NCBI GenBank assembly: GCA_050305405.1
Contig: JBNLFG010000019.1
Span: 8,560-72,559 of the forward strand
Origin: Desulfolinea sp050305405
GTDB lineage: Bacteria > Chloroflexota > Anaerolineae > Anaerolineales > Villigracilaceae
DNA length: 64,000 nt
Direction of reading: 5' to 3'
The position numbers and the translations under genes are program-made. Each line of letters begins with the position of its first letter. Position 1 is the first letter of the stretch. Of the stretch, positions 25,753 through 34,694 are shown piece after piece. The notes beneath the pieces are model-generated. The model saw nothing but the letters and a program-made list of their open reading frames with translations, ran no database searches and had not been told where the DNA came from.

Positions 25753-27015
25753 TTACTTATGCACGTCTGCTGCAATGAAGGCCAGCCCACGCTCGGTGAG
25801 TTGCCAGGCGGTTTTATTGAGCGATTCGTATTTGTCCATGAAGTTGGTTTCGAGGGCGTCCATATCCCCGGCGGCGATGACCTCTTCTTTATCGCGGAAG
25901 TAGTCGAAAATATCAGATGGGTGCTCGCGTGCGCCGTCGATCTCAGGGTCGCCGCCTTCGTGTTTGGCGGAGATATTGGCAACATGATCTGCAAGTTCGA
26001 GCAATTCGGCGCGACGGTTGTAGGGTTGAATGATGATATTTTTGAAGGTTTCGGTGATGTGGTGCTCGAAACGGACGATCTCTTCAAAACCAAGTTCCTT
26101 GCGGAATTGAGCCGTGATCTCCATAGACTCATTGTTGACCGAGTTGCCCCAGTTGAAGCCGATCAGCGGGGTGCTACCATCGTCGCGTGAGAAGAGCTTC
26201 GCGCCAATCAAGGTCCATAGGGCGGCATAGGGATTGTCGTTGCCCATGAAGACCGAAATTTTGAACTCGTTATCCACGCCGATTTTGTGAAGCATATAGG
26301 CGACCAAAATTGAGCCGGAGTTGATATTGAGCACTTGTTTGACACCATACTTCGTATAGTAGTAAATATATTCGTCCAGCCATTTCAGTGCGTGAGCGTT
26401 GGGTTGCCCGATCCCGCCAAAGTAGCCGGCAATCGTGTCCGGGCCGCCCAAATGGATATTTGATCCGTCCGTGCCTTTGGTATCCAGCGTTTCGACATAA
26501 GTCGCACCGACGATTTGCATAGCGGCGGCGAAGGCGACCAGATCCCCATCATCTTCCTGTTCCTTCATTTTGCGGACGCGGATGAAACGCCCCGGCATCA
26601 ACTTGCCCTCGTTTATCGAGCGTTTTGCCGCACTGATAACCCACGGGAAGTACTGGCAGGCACTCACCTCGAGGGTCACGGCGAAATCATCGAGGAATTC
26701 AGTTGTGGCAGCTTTTTCTCCGAGCACTTTCTCTTTGTAGGCATCTACCGTGATAAAAGCGCCTGCGTCGCGTTGCTCTTCGAGCCATTTCAGGTCATCG
26801 AGATATTCAGGTTTTGTCTCTTTGACTTTGGCCAGAAGGTTTTCGAGTTTGCGTGCTTCGGCAGCTTTTTCGTTGATTTCTTCAGGCGACCCGTATTTTG
26901 CAATAACGGCAAGGAAATTGTTGACGACTTCTTCGTCTGGATTTAGCAGAACAGTATTGATCTCATCAAGTCGTTCGTAGGGAATTTTGAGCAGATTACG
27001 TAAATCTTGAGTCAT
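25753..27015 (-). CDS. Conserved protein of unknown function, 420 residues, next to panB
   Basis: Not recognised. It is a soluble, acidic, enzyme-like protein. Helical residues 1-110 precede an alpha/beta core with distinctive blocks: 'LEVSACQYFPWVISAAK', 'MQIVGATYVETLDTKG', 'SNIHLGGPDTIAGYFGGIGQ', 'NINSGSILVAYMLHKIGV', 'PLIGFNWGNSVNNES' and 'RFEHHITETFKNIIIQPYNR'. Paired His and several Asp/Glu in these blocks suggest a metal or cofactor site. It follows panB by 54 bases on the same strand with its own GGAGG site, so a role linked to pantothenate or one-carbon metabolism is possible but unproven. Confidence 0.7.
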   Translation of the reverse strand: MTQDLRNLLKIPYERLDEINTVLLNPDEEVVNNFLAVIAKYGSPEEINEKAAEARKLENLLAKVKETKPEYLDDLKWLEEQRDAGAFITVDAYKEKVLGEKAATTEFLDDFAVTLEVSACQYFPWVISAAKRSINEGKLMPGRFIRVRKMKEQEDDGDLVAFAAAMQIVGATYVETLDTKGTDGSNIHLGGPDTIAGYFGGIGQPNAHALKWLDEYIYYYTKYGVKQVLNINSGSILVAYMLHKIGVDNEFKISVFMGNDNPYAALWTLIGAKLFSRDDGSTPLIGFNWGNSVNNESMEITAQFRKELGFEEIVRFEHHITETFKNIIIQPYNRRAELLELADHVANISAKHEGGDPEIDGAREHPSDIFDYFRDKEEVIAAGDMDALETNFMDKYESLNKTAWQLTERGLAFIAADVHK

Positions 27016-27033
27016 TCTTCCTCCGTAAAAGAT

Positions 27034-27062
27034 TGTAGGGGCGAGGTTTCCCCGTCCCTACA
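27034..27062. repeat. REP-like palindrome between panB and the following gene
   Basis: TGTAGGGGCGAGG and CCCCGTCCCTACA form a 13-bp stem with two mismatches and a 3-base loop. This resembles the short 'GTAGGGGCGAGG' palindromes dispersed in many genomes; it may also modulate the transcript between the two genes. Confidence 0.6.
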
Positions 27063-27069
27063 GATAAAT

Positions 27070-27927
27070 TTAATCGAGCATTTCCATCAAGTCGTTATAT
27101 TCGTCGTCTTTCATGCCGAAGTAATTTTCTTCAGCGGGGAAGGTAGTGTCTTTGACTTCTTTCACGTATTGCGCCAAACCGTTGCCAATCACTTCACCAG
27201 CGTTCCCGTAGACTTTTGCCATGCGCGGTTTGAATTTGGGGTAGAGACCGAACATGTCATGGTAGATCAGGAGTTGACCATGAGCATCGGGGCCCGATCC
27301 TAACGACATGATGATGCAGTTTTCGGCGCGTTCGGTGATGATCTTGCAAAGGCGATCAGGGACGAGTTCGAGCAGAATTGCAAATGCGCCCGCTTCTTCG
27401 AGGGCTTTTGCATCGTCGATGATTTTCTTGGCGAGCGCCGCATCTTTGCCCTGAACACGGAAGCCGCCCAAAGATGCGACCGACTGCGGGGTGAGGCCCA
27501 AGTGCCCAATTGCGGGGATGCCCGCTTCCACGATACCTTTGATGCGCGGCGCCATCGCTGCGCCGCCTTCAAGCTTGATCGCGTCGCAGCTTGCTTCTGC
27601 CATAAAACGCCCGGCGTTGCGGATGGCGTCTTCGGTGCTGGCTTGATAGGTCATGTAGGGCATATCGCCGATGACGAAAGCGGTTGGGGCGCCGCGTCGC
27701 ACAGCAGATGTGTGGCGGATCATGTCGCTCATCGTGACGGGGAGTGTCGAGTCGTAGCCGAGCATGGTCATACCGAGGCTGTCGCCGACGAGAATCATCT
27801 CCACGCCAGCCTGTTCTTGTAGATAAGCTGTCGGGTAGTCGTAGCAGGTTAGCCAGGAGATCGGCTCGCCATCATCCACTTTTTTGAAAAGATAGGGCAA
27901 ACCGATTTTCTTGCGATCTTGGGTCAT
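27070..27927 (-). CDS. panB: 3-methyl-2-oxobutanoate hydroxymethyltransferase PanB
   Basis: It converts alpha-ketoisovalerate and 5,10-methylene-tetrahydrofolate to ketopantoate, the first step of pantothenate synthesis. 285 residues with the TIM-barrel signatures 'WLTCYDYPTAYLQEQAG', 'ILVGDSLGMTMLGYDSTLPV', 'VIGDMPYMTYQ', 'AIKLEGGAAMAPRIKGIV' and 'GHLGLTPQSVASLGGFRVQG'. The N-terminal 20 residues and the C-terminus deviate from E. coli PanB. panC and panD are not in the window. A GGAGG site precedes the ATG. Confidence 0.93.
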   Translation of the reverse strand: MTQDRKKIGLPYLFKKVDDGEPISWLTCYDYPTAYLQEQAGVEMILVGDSLGMTMLGYDSTLPVTMSDMIRHTSAVRRGAPTAFVIGDMPYMTYQASTEDAIRNAGRFMAEASCDAIKLEGGAAMAPRIKGIVEAGIPAIGHLGLTPQSVASLGGFRVQGKDAALAKKIIDDAKALEEAGAFAILLELVPDRLCKIITERAENCIIMSLGSGPDAHGQLLIYHDMFGLYPKFKPRMAKVYGNAGEVIGNGLAQYVKEVKDTTFPAEENYFGMKDDEYNDLMEMLD

Positions 27928-28043
27928 AGCTTCCTCCGTTTAGGGTTATTTAGACAAATCTAGTATAGAGAATCAGATGCAAAACCGCAAGGGAAAACAT
28001 GATGACTTCGAAGATGGTGATGTAATAGAAAGCAGGGAAAGAA

Positions 28044-28068
28044 AAACTCCAGTTGAAAACTGGAGTTT
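28044..28068 (-). terminator. Intrinsic terminator of the mechanosensitive channel gene
   Basis: An 11-bp perfect stem (AAACTCCAGTT / AACTGGAGTTT) with a 3-base loop, followed on the minus strand by TTCTTTCC, lies 35 bases after the stop at 28103. Confidence 0.85.
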
Positions 28069-28102
28069 GGGGAACAGGATATGGATGATTGTCTCCGTAG
28101 CT

Positions 28103-29659
28103 TTATCCGGCTGAGTTTTTAATTGGCCTGGTATCTGCGGCGTGAAAAGGTAGGGGTGTTAGCGCAGGACCTGGCCTATGGCTTTTATGATGAGCTACTG
28201 GAATGGTCACTTCACTACCATCTCGATATGCTGTGTATCCGGGTGACATGATTTCTACTCCTGCATTGTTAAAGTAATCCTGAATATTTTGGTGTAATTC
28301 TGAGTAGATGAGAGCCATGCGTTCAGGGGCATGTGTATAGGTGTTTAGCTCATAGCTGACATAATAGTCATCCAGGGAGGTTTGAAGCACAAAAGGTTTT
28401 GAATCACTCAGCGTGTCACGGGTCGCAAGTGCAGCTTTAATTAGAAGATCATGAACTTTACGCCAAGGCACATCATAACCAATGGTCACTGTTGTGTTCA
28501 GAATAAGGCCCTCTTCTAGCATGGGTGCGTTGTAATTAATGATCTCATTGTTGAGCACCATTCCGTTTGGGATGGTCACAACCACATTTTTAATTGTACG
28601 GATACGCGTTACAAGCAAGGTTCGCTCCAGTACATCACCGGCTGTTTGGCCGATTTTTACGCGGTCGCCAATACGCAGTCCGCGCGTGTAGGTTAGGACA
28701 ATCCCGGAGACAATATTGGTCACCAGAGAAGTGGAGCCCAACGATAGCAAGAAACCAACAAAGATGGTTATCCCACGGAATACGGGTGAATCAGATCCAG
28801 GCAGGAATGGGTATGCAGCTACAAGCGCAAAGGCGACGATCATGAAGCGCAATAATTGAAATGTGGGTTCTGTTAACTCTTGATGTAAGCCGACAATCTT
28901 GATCTTATGGGAATGTATCCCCTCATGGAAAAAGCGCAGCAATTTTAACGAGTAGTGCGTCACGATTACGATGAAAATCAGGGTGAATAAGTTGGGCAGG
29001 TACCCAAGCACGGTTTCACCTGCGCCTACCAGTATGTCGCCAAACATCTCAGTCAGGTTTGACGCCATTCTCTGGGTGCCTGGAAAAATTGATAAGGCGA
29101 AAACGAATCCCGTTAGACCCAATAGAATATTCAGGCCAATTTGCGAATAGCGTGCCAGAGAAATTATTCCGTCTGTAATTTGATCGGGGGTAATCAGCTC
29201 CAAGCTTTTAAAGCGAATTACGCGGAAACGGGTATCACGCCATTTTTCCAGTAATTGATACAGTCTTGGAAAAAACTCATTGACAAGTCCGATTGTCTGA
29301 AAGACAAAAAAGATGCTGAGTGCCAGCACCAGGTTGTCCAGCAGACCGCTCATGAGTGTTTGCGTCAACTCAAAATCCATAAAGTTCTGGATGTAATTTT
29401 TCCATATCAAATGGATCGGCTGGACGCCAAGCAGAACTGCGAGAAGCAGGCCTAGTCCGATCAAAATGGATGCGAAGATCAGTTTACGCAGATAGCCAAC
29501 AGCCTTTTTGCCGCTGCGATGTTTCAATGCTTGAAAAGCAGAAAGATCATAAAGATGAGTGACCCGAACGAAATAGATTGTCGGGATCGTGAAAAGGTGA
29601 GCTGTAGTCCAACTAAATAGCAATACGAGAATACTAAGCATAAAAACAGGCATGAGCAT
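28103..29659 (-). CDS. MscS-family mechanosensitive ion channel
   Basis: 518 residues; extra N-terminal membrane helices (about five) precede the MscS core. The pore helix and beta domain are visible as 'FLLSLGSTSLVTNIVSGIVL' followed by 'LRIGDRVKIGQTAGDVLERTLL' and 'VTIPNGMVLNNEIINYN'. C-terminal alpha/beta part contains 'YELNTYTHAPERM'. Such channels release solutes on osmotic downshift. AAAGGAG precedes the ATG at 29659. The upstream 216 bases show no gene. Confidence 0.93.
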   Translation of the reverse strand: MLMPVFMLSILVLLFSWTTAHLFTIPTIYFVRVTHLYDLSAFQALKHRSGKKAVGYLRKLIFASILIGLGLLLAVLLGVQPIHLIWKNYIQNFMDFELTQTLMSGLLDNLVLALSIFFVFQTIGLVNEFFPRLYQLLEKWRDTRFRVIRFKSLELITPDQITDGIISLARYSQIGLNILLGLTGFVFALSIFPGTQRMASNLTEMFGDILVGAGETVLGYLPNLFTLIFIVIVTHYSLKLLRFFHEGIHSHKIKIVGLHQELTEPTFQLLRFMIVAFALVAAYPFLPGSDSPVFRGITIFVGFLLSLGSTSLVTNIVSGIVLTYTRGLRIGDRVKIGQTAGDVLERTLLVTRIRTIKNVVVTIPNGMVLNNEIINYNAPMLEEGLILNTTVTIGYDVPWRKVHDLLIKAALATRDTLSDSKPFVLQTSLDDYYVSYELNTYTHAPERMALIYSELHQNIQDYFNNAGVEIMSPGYTAYRDGSEVTIPVAHHKSHRPGPALTPLPFHAADTRPIKNSAG

Positions 29660-29875
29660 ACTCCTTTTTTTGCGGGTTTCGGAAGTTGGGAAGGGGGATT
29701 GTCGTCATCCCTGAAGGGCCAGTTGGGCCAGACAGGGCCTGCCGCAAAATCAGGATAATGGTTATCGTTTTGGATGGGTATGGGATAGTGGTACTACGTG
29801 CTTGTTCAGCCCTTGAAAAAGGTAAAAGTCTCTCTTGTATGCTCCCCTTGAAACAGTTCTATAGAAATAAAAAAG

Positions 29876-29947
29876 AGCGGGAGACGGGATTCGAACCCGC
29901 GAATGCTAGCTTGGGAAGCTAGTGCCTTACCACTTGGCGACTCCCGC
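29876..29947 (-). tRNA. tRNA-Gly (anticodon CCC)
   Basis: On the minus strand a complete cloverleaf is readable: acceptor GCGGGAG / CTCCCGC, anticodon arm CTAGC-TTCCCAA-GCTAG giving anticodon CCC, T arm with GTTCGAATC and discriminator T. CCA is not encoded. 72 bases. The gaps on either side (29660-29875 and 29948-30046) hold no recognisable gene. Confidence 0.96.
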
Positions 29948-30046
29948 GTACGGCGCCAATAATACCATAATGGGCTTCTGAGTGTCTACTTTTTGGTGAG
30001 ATAAAATTTGGGCTTTCCCTAAAAAACAGGCTGAAGCATGAAAAGA

Positions 30047-30073
30047 GCAACGCATCACAGAAAGATGCGTTGC
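30047..30073 (-). terminator. Intrinsic terminator of the polyprenyl synthase gene
   Basis: GCAACGCATC / GATGCGTTGC form a perfect 10-bp stem with a 7-base loop; on the minus strand it is followed by TCTTTTC. It lies 36 bases after the stop at 30109. Confidence 0.85.
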
Positions 30074-30108
30074 CCTCGTCTTTGTATATTTGGATTGCTG
30101 CCTGTGGA

Positions 30109-31116
30109 TCAGGCTGCACGTTTAAGCAGCTTCTTAGCAAGGGCAAATAGCTCATCACCTGCTTCGCCTTGTGGATCGGCTTGACGTAAGGCGTTCAGCG
30201 CCAGGTCAGTCATTTGATCGGCGGCTTCTTGGGCACGTTGGCGAGCGCCTTCGCGTTCGAGCGTGGCTGCAAGTTTGGGTACATCGGCTTCTGTGATATT
30301 GGCCTGCTGCCAGCTCTTGGCGAAGTCTCCACCTTTTTCGAGACCAAAAAGTACAGGGAGTGATTTCTTGCCTTCGAGCAGGTCGCTGGCGGCAGATTTG
30401 CCGGTCACTGCCTCGTCACCCCAAATGCCAAGGATGTCATCTTGCACCTGAAAGGCAAGGCCGAGATAATGCCCAAAGTTACGGTAGGCAAGCCTAAGGT
30501 CTGCGTTTGCGCCGCCGAAGAGAGCGCCAAGCTCCATGCTGGTAGCGATCAATGTCGCAGTTTTTCCGCCGATCATCTTCCAGTAATCCCCGACTTCGAT
30601 ACTGGTGCGCTTTTCGTAGTCGATATCCAGATGTTGTCCGCGCGTCAGGTTTAAGCAGGCTTCTTGAAAGATTCGTTCGCCTTGCAGCACGGTCTCGGCA
30701 GGATGAATTTCTGCAAGATCGCCCATTGCCATATTGGCGAGGATGAACATGCCGTCACCGGCATTGATGGCTTGTGCCACACCCCAGATCGTCCAGGCGG
30801 TCGGGCGTCCGCGGCGGGTCGGGGAATTGTCCTGAATATCGTCATGCAGTAATGAGAAGTTGTGGATCAGTTCGATTCCGGCAGCGGCGGGAAGAACTTT
30901 CTCCCAGTTCCCGCCGACAGCAGCGTTGGCCAGTAAAACCAACAAGGGACGAATGCGCTTTCCCGCTGCCTTGGCCCCCGCGCCTTCTCCCGTCCAGCCC
31001 ATGTGGTAGGTCAGCATCTCGTGATAGAGTTTTGTGTGTGGCTCGTCAAGGCGTGCAACTTGTTTCTTGAGTTCGTCTTCGATGGCTAGCAAGAGTGTTT
31101 GGGAGAATTCATTCAT
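30109..31116 (-). CDS. Polyprenyl (trans-isoprenyl) diphosphate synthase
   Basis: It condenses IPP onto allylic diphosphates to make geranylgeranyl or longer chains. 335 residues with both Asp-rich motifs: first 'LLHDDIQDNSPTRRGRPT' (DDxxD at 92-96) and second 'FQVQDDILGIWGD'. The residues before the first motif (NFSLL) leave chain length undetermined. The gene diverges from the CDP-alcohol phosphotransferase operon. The isomerase idi2 is 12 kb away (43149). Confidence 0.92.
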   Translation of the reverse strand: MNEFSQTLLLAIEDELKKQVARLDEPHTKLYHEMLTYHMGWTGEGAGAKAAGKRIRPLLVLLANAAVGGNWEKVLPAAAGIELIHNFSLLHDDIQDNSPTRRGRPTAWTIWGVAQAINAGDGMFILANMAMGDLAEIHPAETVLQGERIFQEACLNLTRGQHLDIDYEKRTSIEVGDYWKMIGGKTATLIATSMELGALFGGANADLRLAYRNFGHYLGLAFQVQDDILGIWGDEAVTGKSAASDLLEGKKSLPVLFGLEKGGDFAKSWQQANITEADVPKLAATLEREGARQRAQEAADQMTDLALNALRQADPQGEAGDELFALAKKLLKRAA

Positions 31117-31162
31117 GTGGTTATTCTAATCGCTTTCTTAATGAAGGTTTTGTGATGTGGCG

Positions 31163-31168
31163 TATAAT
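31163..31168 (+). promoter_or_regulatory. -10 box of the pterin/glycolipid-type operon
   Basis: Perfect TATAAT, 26 bases before the ATG at 31195, in the 78-base gap between divergent genes. No clear TTGACA is seen at the expected distance. GGAG (31184-31187) serves as ribosome site. Confidence 0.5.
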
Positions 31169-31194
31169 TTTAGCACGATGATGGAGCGAAGTTA

Positions 31195-32337
31195 ATGACA
31201 AAGTTGCAAAGGGAGTGGTTTCGAATATTGGGAATTGTGCTCGTGTTTTTCACGAGCTTTTTTATGTTCTTATACCGTCTTTGGGAGCCAGCATATGCCC
31301 TGCGTTGGCTGGGGCTTGCATCCGTATTTGTCGTCTGGCAATTTGCCTTCCTGTGGCGCAAGCTGCATCTCAATCGACGTGCCGATGAAGAAGATACCTT
31401 ACCATCCCTCGGCTGGGCAAATCGTGTTTCCTTTTTGCGCGGGATATTTATCGCCGCTCTCTTCGGCTTTCTTTTCTCTCCCTGGCCAGACAGTCCGTTA
31501 AGTTGGCTCCCTTTTACTTTTTACCTTTTTGCTGCATTAAGTGATATCCTGGATGGCTACTTGGCGCGCATCACGAACCATGTCACCGAATTGGGCGGGG
31601 CCCTTGATATGGAGAACGACTCATGGGGAGTATTGATCGTGACGGGGTTGGAGTTCTGGTACGGGCAAGTTCCGGCGATCTATTTGTTAGTGGGTTTGGC
31701 GCGCTACCTCTTTGTCTTTGGTTTGCAGTTGCGCGAGAAACAGGGAAAGCAAAATGTTGAGTTGCCCTTTAGTTTTCGGCGAAGGATCTTTGCGGGTGTA
31801 CAAATGGGATTTATCGTTGCATTGCTGGCGCCGGTTTTTCCTGCGTATGCAACAAAATTAGCAGCAATTCTCTTTATGCTTCCTTTTCTAACAGGCTTTC
31901 TTTATGATTGGCTGATAGTCATAGGATGGATTACCCCGGAGAAAGGGGCAATTTTCTTTGAGCGAATTATTTCTGTAAAGCTCTTTAGTATTATTCCGCT
32001 TGCTTTGCGTTTAGTCGTCGTGTTTATTTTGTTAGGTTTCACACTTATGCTTCGTCGGGAGATTTTCCGAGAATATTCCTTGTTCCTGGCTTATCTTTGG
32101 GTCATTCTTTCTTTTTTTTCTGTTCCAATGCTTTTTTTTGGTGTAGCTGGAAGGCTGGGGGCGGTTTTTGCTTTGATTTCAGCAGGGATGGCTGTTGATA
32201 TGACAAAAACTGGTTATGAGTATGCTTTGGTTATTCTTTTTAGTTCTGTTTTACTTTTTACGGGTACAGGCGCACTTTCGCTCTGGTCCCCCGAAGACTG
32301 GCTGATCTACAACCGCGCAGGCGGATGGGATGACTAA
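31195..32337 (+). CDS. CDP-alcohol phosphatidyltransferase family protein
   Basis: Membrane enzyme that moves a phospho-alcohol from a CDP-alcohol to an acceptor hydroxyl. 380 residues, about eight membrane helices. The family motif D-G-x2-A-R-x8-G-x3-D-x3-D is complete in 'LDGYLARITNHV' and 'ELGGALDMEND'. It is longer than typical PgsA/PssA proteins (about 200), with extra C-terminal helices. First gene of a seven-gene rightward operon; it overlaps the next gene by 8 bases. Product unknown; the acceptor may be linked to the downstream pterin or glycosyl genes. Confidence 0.88.
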   Translation: MTKLQREWFRILGIVLVFFTSFFMFLYRLWEPAYALRWLGLASVFVVWQFAFLWRKLHLNRRADEEDTLPSLGWANRVSFLRGIFIAALFGFLFSPWPDSPLSWLPFTFYLFAALSDILDGYLARITNHVTELGGALDMENDSWGVLIVTGLEFWYGQVPAIYLLVGLARYLFVFGLQLREKQGKQNVELPFSFRRRIFAGVQMGFIVALLAPVFPAYATKLAAILFMLPFLTGFLYDWLIVIGWITPEKGAIFFERIISVKLFSIIPLALRLVVVFILLGFTLMLRREIFREYSLFLAYLWVILSFFSVPMLFFGVAGRLGAVFALISAGMAVDMTKTGYEYALVILFSSVLLFTGTGALSLWSPEDWLIYNRAGGWDD

Positions 32338-33337
32338 AAAGCGCATCATTGCCATTGCGCTCTGGCTGCTTGTTATTTTGCTTATCTGGTGGGCGTGGCG
32401 AGATGTGTCGCTTGAAGCCCTTAGGGCAACGATCTGGAAACTCAGTCTGTCTTCGATTGTCATCCTCTTTGCCATCAATGCTGCCATAATTCTCCTTTTT
32501 AGCAGTCGTTGGTGGCTGATCGTGAGAGCGCTCGGGCAGCGCGTTCCGTATCTTGCTCTCGCCAAATACCGCCTTGCCAGCTTCGGGGTCAGTTACTTCA
32601 CACCAGGCCCGCAGTTTGGCGGGGAGCCGCTGCAAGTCTATCTCCTGAAAGCTCGTCACGGCATCTCGACTGAGATCGCGCTGTCATCTGTCAGCCTCGA
32701 TAAAATTCTCGAACTGCTCGCCAACTTTACCTTCCTTTCGCTGGGTATTTTGCTTGTTGTCTGGCGGGGAATCTTCTTTCAAAAGATTGCAGGATTATTG
32801 ATCCTGATCTCGGCTGGGATGGTCGGATTATTGCTCGGTTATCTTGTTGCTTTGCTGATGGGAAAAACGCCGCTTGCCTGGACTTTTGGCAGGCTTCCGC
32901 TATTGCGACGGGATGCTCCGTCCTTGAATAAGTTCCGCCAAACCCTGCTGGATGCCGAGTCACAGGTTGGGGCATTTTGCCGTCAACAACCGCGCGTCAT
33001 TTTGCAGGCGAGTGCTTTGTCTGCAATGATTTGGCTCGCTTTACTTGGAGAGTATGCTCTTGCTCTGCGCTTCTTTGGTCTGGAGACCGGCCTGCTCAAC
33101 ATGCTGAGGATCATCATCTTTGCCCGTCTCGCCTTTCTAACGCCGCTGCCGGGCGGACTTGGTGCGCTCGAAGCCGGGCAGGTCTATGCCATGCAGTTTT
33201 TAGGGTTTGACCCGATCCTGGGCGTGAGCATCAGTCTTTTCATTCGTGTACGCGATTCGTTCTTTGGTTTGCTCGGTTTGTGGCTGGGTAGCGTTTATAA
33301 TTCCAGCCATGAAAAAACGCCAAGCCCTTTACTTTGA
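32330..33337 (+). CDS. Flippase-like membrane protein (LPG-synthase/AglD TM family)
   Basis: 335 residues with about eight helices and the family blocks 'FSSRWWLIVRALGQRVPY', 'YFTPGPQFGGEPLQVYLL' and 'LPGGLGALEAGQVYAMQFLG'. Members of this superfamily transfer or flip lipids and lipid-linked sugars. It overlaps its upstream gene by 8 bases and its downstream gene by 29, which implies coupled expression and a joint role in making or moving a lipid-linked product. Confidence 0.87.
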   Translation: MTKKRIIAIALWLLVILLIWWAWRDVSLEALRATIWKLSLSSIVILFAINAAIILLFSSRWWLIVRALGQRVPYLALAKYRLASFGVSYFTPGPQFGGEPLQVYLLKARHGISTEIALSSVSLDKILELLANFTFLSLGILLVVWRGIFFQKIAGLLILISAGMVGLLLGYLVALLMGKTPLAWTFGRLPLLRRDAPSLNKFRQTLLDAESQVGAFCRQQPRVILQASALSAMIWLALLGEYALALRFFGLETGLLNMLRIIIFARLAFLTPLPGGLGALEAGQVYAMQFLGFDPILGVSISLFIRVRDSFFGLLGLWLGSVYNSSHEKTPSPLL

Positions 33338-34295
33338 TGCCCCTTATCAGGTTGCTGTGCGGGAAGAAGAAATTCCTGCACTTGAAACAGGTCAGGCCCT
33401 TGTGAAGACAACGCTCTCGGCCATCAGCGCCGGGACGGAAATGCTCTTTTATCGTGGACAATTTCCGCAAGAGATGGATGTTGATGCCAGCATTACATCA
33501 CTTGAAGACGAAAGCGGCTATCCGCTGAAATATGGGTATTGTTCTACAGGCGTGGTTGAAGAACTCGGCACAGGGGTGGATGAAAGCTGGCTTGGAAAAC
33601 GAGTTTTTTCCTTTCAGCCGCATCAAAGCCATTTTGTAGCAGATGTAGATGCGCTCTTTGTGATTCCAAAAGGTATTTCTGCTGAAGATGCCGTTTTTCT
33701 GCCAAATATGGAAACGGCTGTTAATCTTGTGATGGATGCGCATCCCGTCATTGGCGAGCGAGTGATCGTTTTCGGGCAGGGCATTATCGGTTTATTGACG
33801 GCAGCTTTATTGCGAGAATTTCCGCTCGAGAAGCTCGTCGTCGTTGACCCCGTTCCCATGCGGCGGGAGGCAGCGCTGTCTCTTGGTGTGGATGCTGCAT
33901 TTGCGCCCGACGAGCTTGGCGAAGATGATTTTGATCTCGCTCTTGAGCTTTCGGGCGTGCCAGATGCATTGAATGCGGCGATTGAAAGCGTCGGATTTGC
34001 GGGGCGAGTTGTTATTGGCTCATGGTATGGGCAAAAGCCGGTTTCGCTTGATCTGGGCGGGCGTTTTCATCGCGAACGCATTCAACTGATCAGCTCACAA
34101 GTCAGTACAATTGCACCGCACTTTAGTGGGCGTTGGGATAAAGCGCGGCGCTTTGCCTGGGTCTGGGAGATGTTAGGGCGGATTAAACCGTCACGATGGA
34201 TTTCCTCACGCATCCCGTTTGGGGAGGCAGAGCAAGCCTACGCCACGCTCGATACGCGTCCGCAGGACGTTCTACAAATCATTTTTGAATACTAG
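33309..34295 (+). CDS. MDR-type zinc-dependent-like dehydrogenase (BchC/sugar-dehydrogenase-like)
   Basis: 328 residues. N-terminal GroES-like domain ('TLSAISAGTEMLFYRGQFP') and Rossmann domain ('RVIVFGQGIIGLLTAALL', 'LVVVDPVPMRREAALSLG'). The usual catalytic Cys/GHE zinc pattern is absent, as in BchC-like relatives, so the catalytic metal site is uncertain. ATG 33309 is the family-consistent start; an earlier in-frame GTG/TTG would extend into the flippase gene. Substrate unknown; probably oxidises or reduces a side chain of the pathway product. Confidence 0.8.
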   Translation: MKKRQALYFDAPYQVAVREEEIPALETGQALVKTTLSAISAGTEMLFYRGQFPQEMDVDASITSLEDESGYPLKYGYCSTGVVEELGTGVDESWLGKRVFSFQPHQSHFVADVDALFVIPKGISAEDAVFLPNMETAVNLVMDAHPVIGERVIVFGQGIIGLLTAALLREFPLEKLVVVDPVPMRREAALSLGVDAAFAPDELGEDDFDLALELSGVPDALNAAIESVGFAGRVVIGSWYGQKPVSLDLGGRFHRERIQLISSQVSTIAPHFSGRWDKARRFAWVWEMLGRIKPSRWISSRIPFGEAEQAYATLDTRPQDVLQIIFEY

Positions 34296-34316
34296 CATTT
34301 ATTGATCGGAGAGTTT

Positions 34317-34694
34317 ATGTACACAGTCGCAGTAAAAAGAAATTTCGTTGCCCAGCATTTTTTGATCGGCGGGGATTGGGGTTCCGAGAACGAGCTTCAC
34401 TCGCACCATTATGTGATCGAGTTGCAGTTGGAGGGCGCGAGCCTTGACCAGCGTGGTTACCTGGTGGATATTGTCGACATCGAAGCGAATCTCGATGCGC
34501 TTGTGGCGATGTATCGTGACCACACGCTGAACGAAATGCCCGCCTTCGTTGATTTGAATCCGTCGATCGAGCATTTTTCGCGAATTTTGTGTATGACCCT
34601 GAGCGAGCGAATTTCTGCCCCGGATATCTCGGCCTTCACCGTCAAGCTCTGGGAAAATGAGATCGCCTGGGCATCGTATCGACTGGAGCGCTAA
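34317..34694 (+). CDS. 6-pyruvoyl-tetrahydropterin synthase/QueD family protein
   Basis: 125 residues with the zinc-binding His set: 'VAQHFL' and 'ELHSHHYVIEL', and the late 'VKLWENEIAWASY' Glu. In QueD and PTPS a Cys lies four residues before the H-x-H motif; here that residue is Glu (sequence 'SENELHSH'), as in PTPS-III enzymes that form 6-hydroxymethyl-dihydropterin. So a changed reaction on dihydroneopterin triphosphate is possible; this is inference. ATG at 34317 follows GGAGAG; the stop overlaps the glycosyltransferase start (TAATG). Confidence 0.85.
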   Translation: MYTVAVKRNFVAQHFLIGGDWGSENELHSHHYVIELQLEGASLDQRGYLVDIVDIEANLDALVAMYRDHTLNEMPAFVDLNPSIEHFSRILCMTLSERISAPDISAFTVKLWENEIAWASYRLER

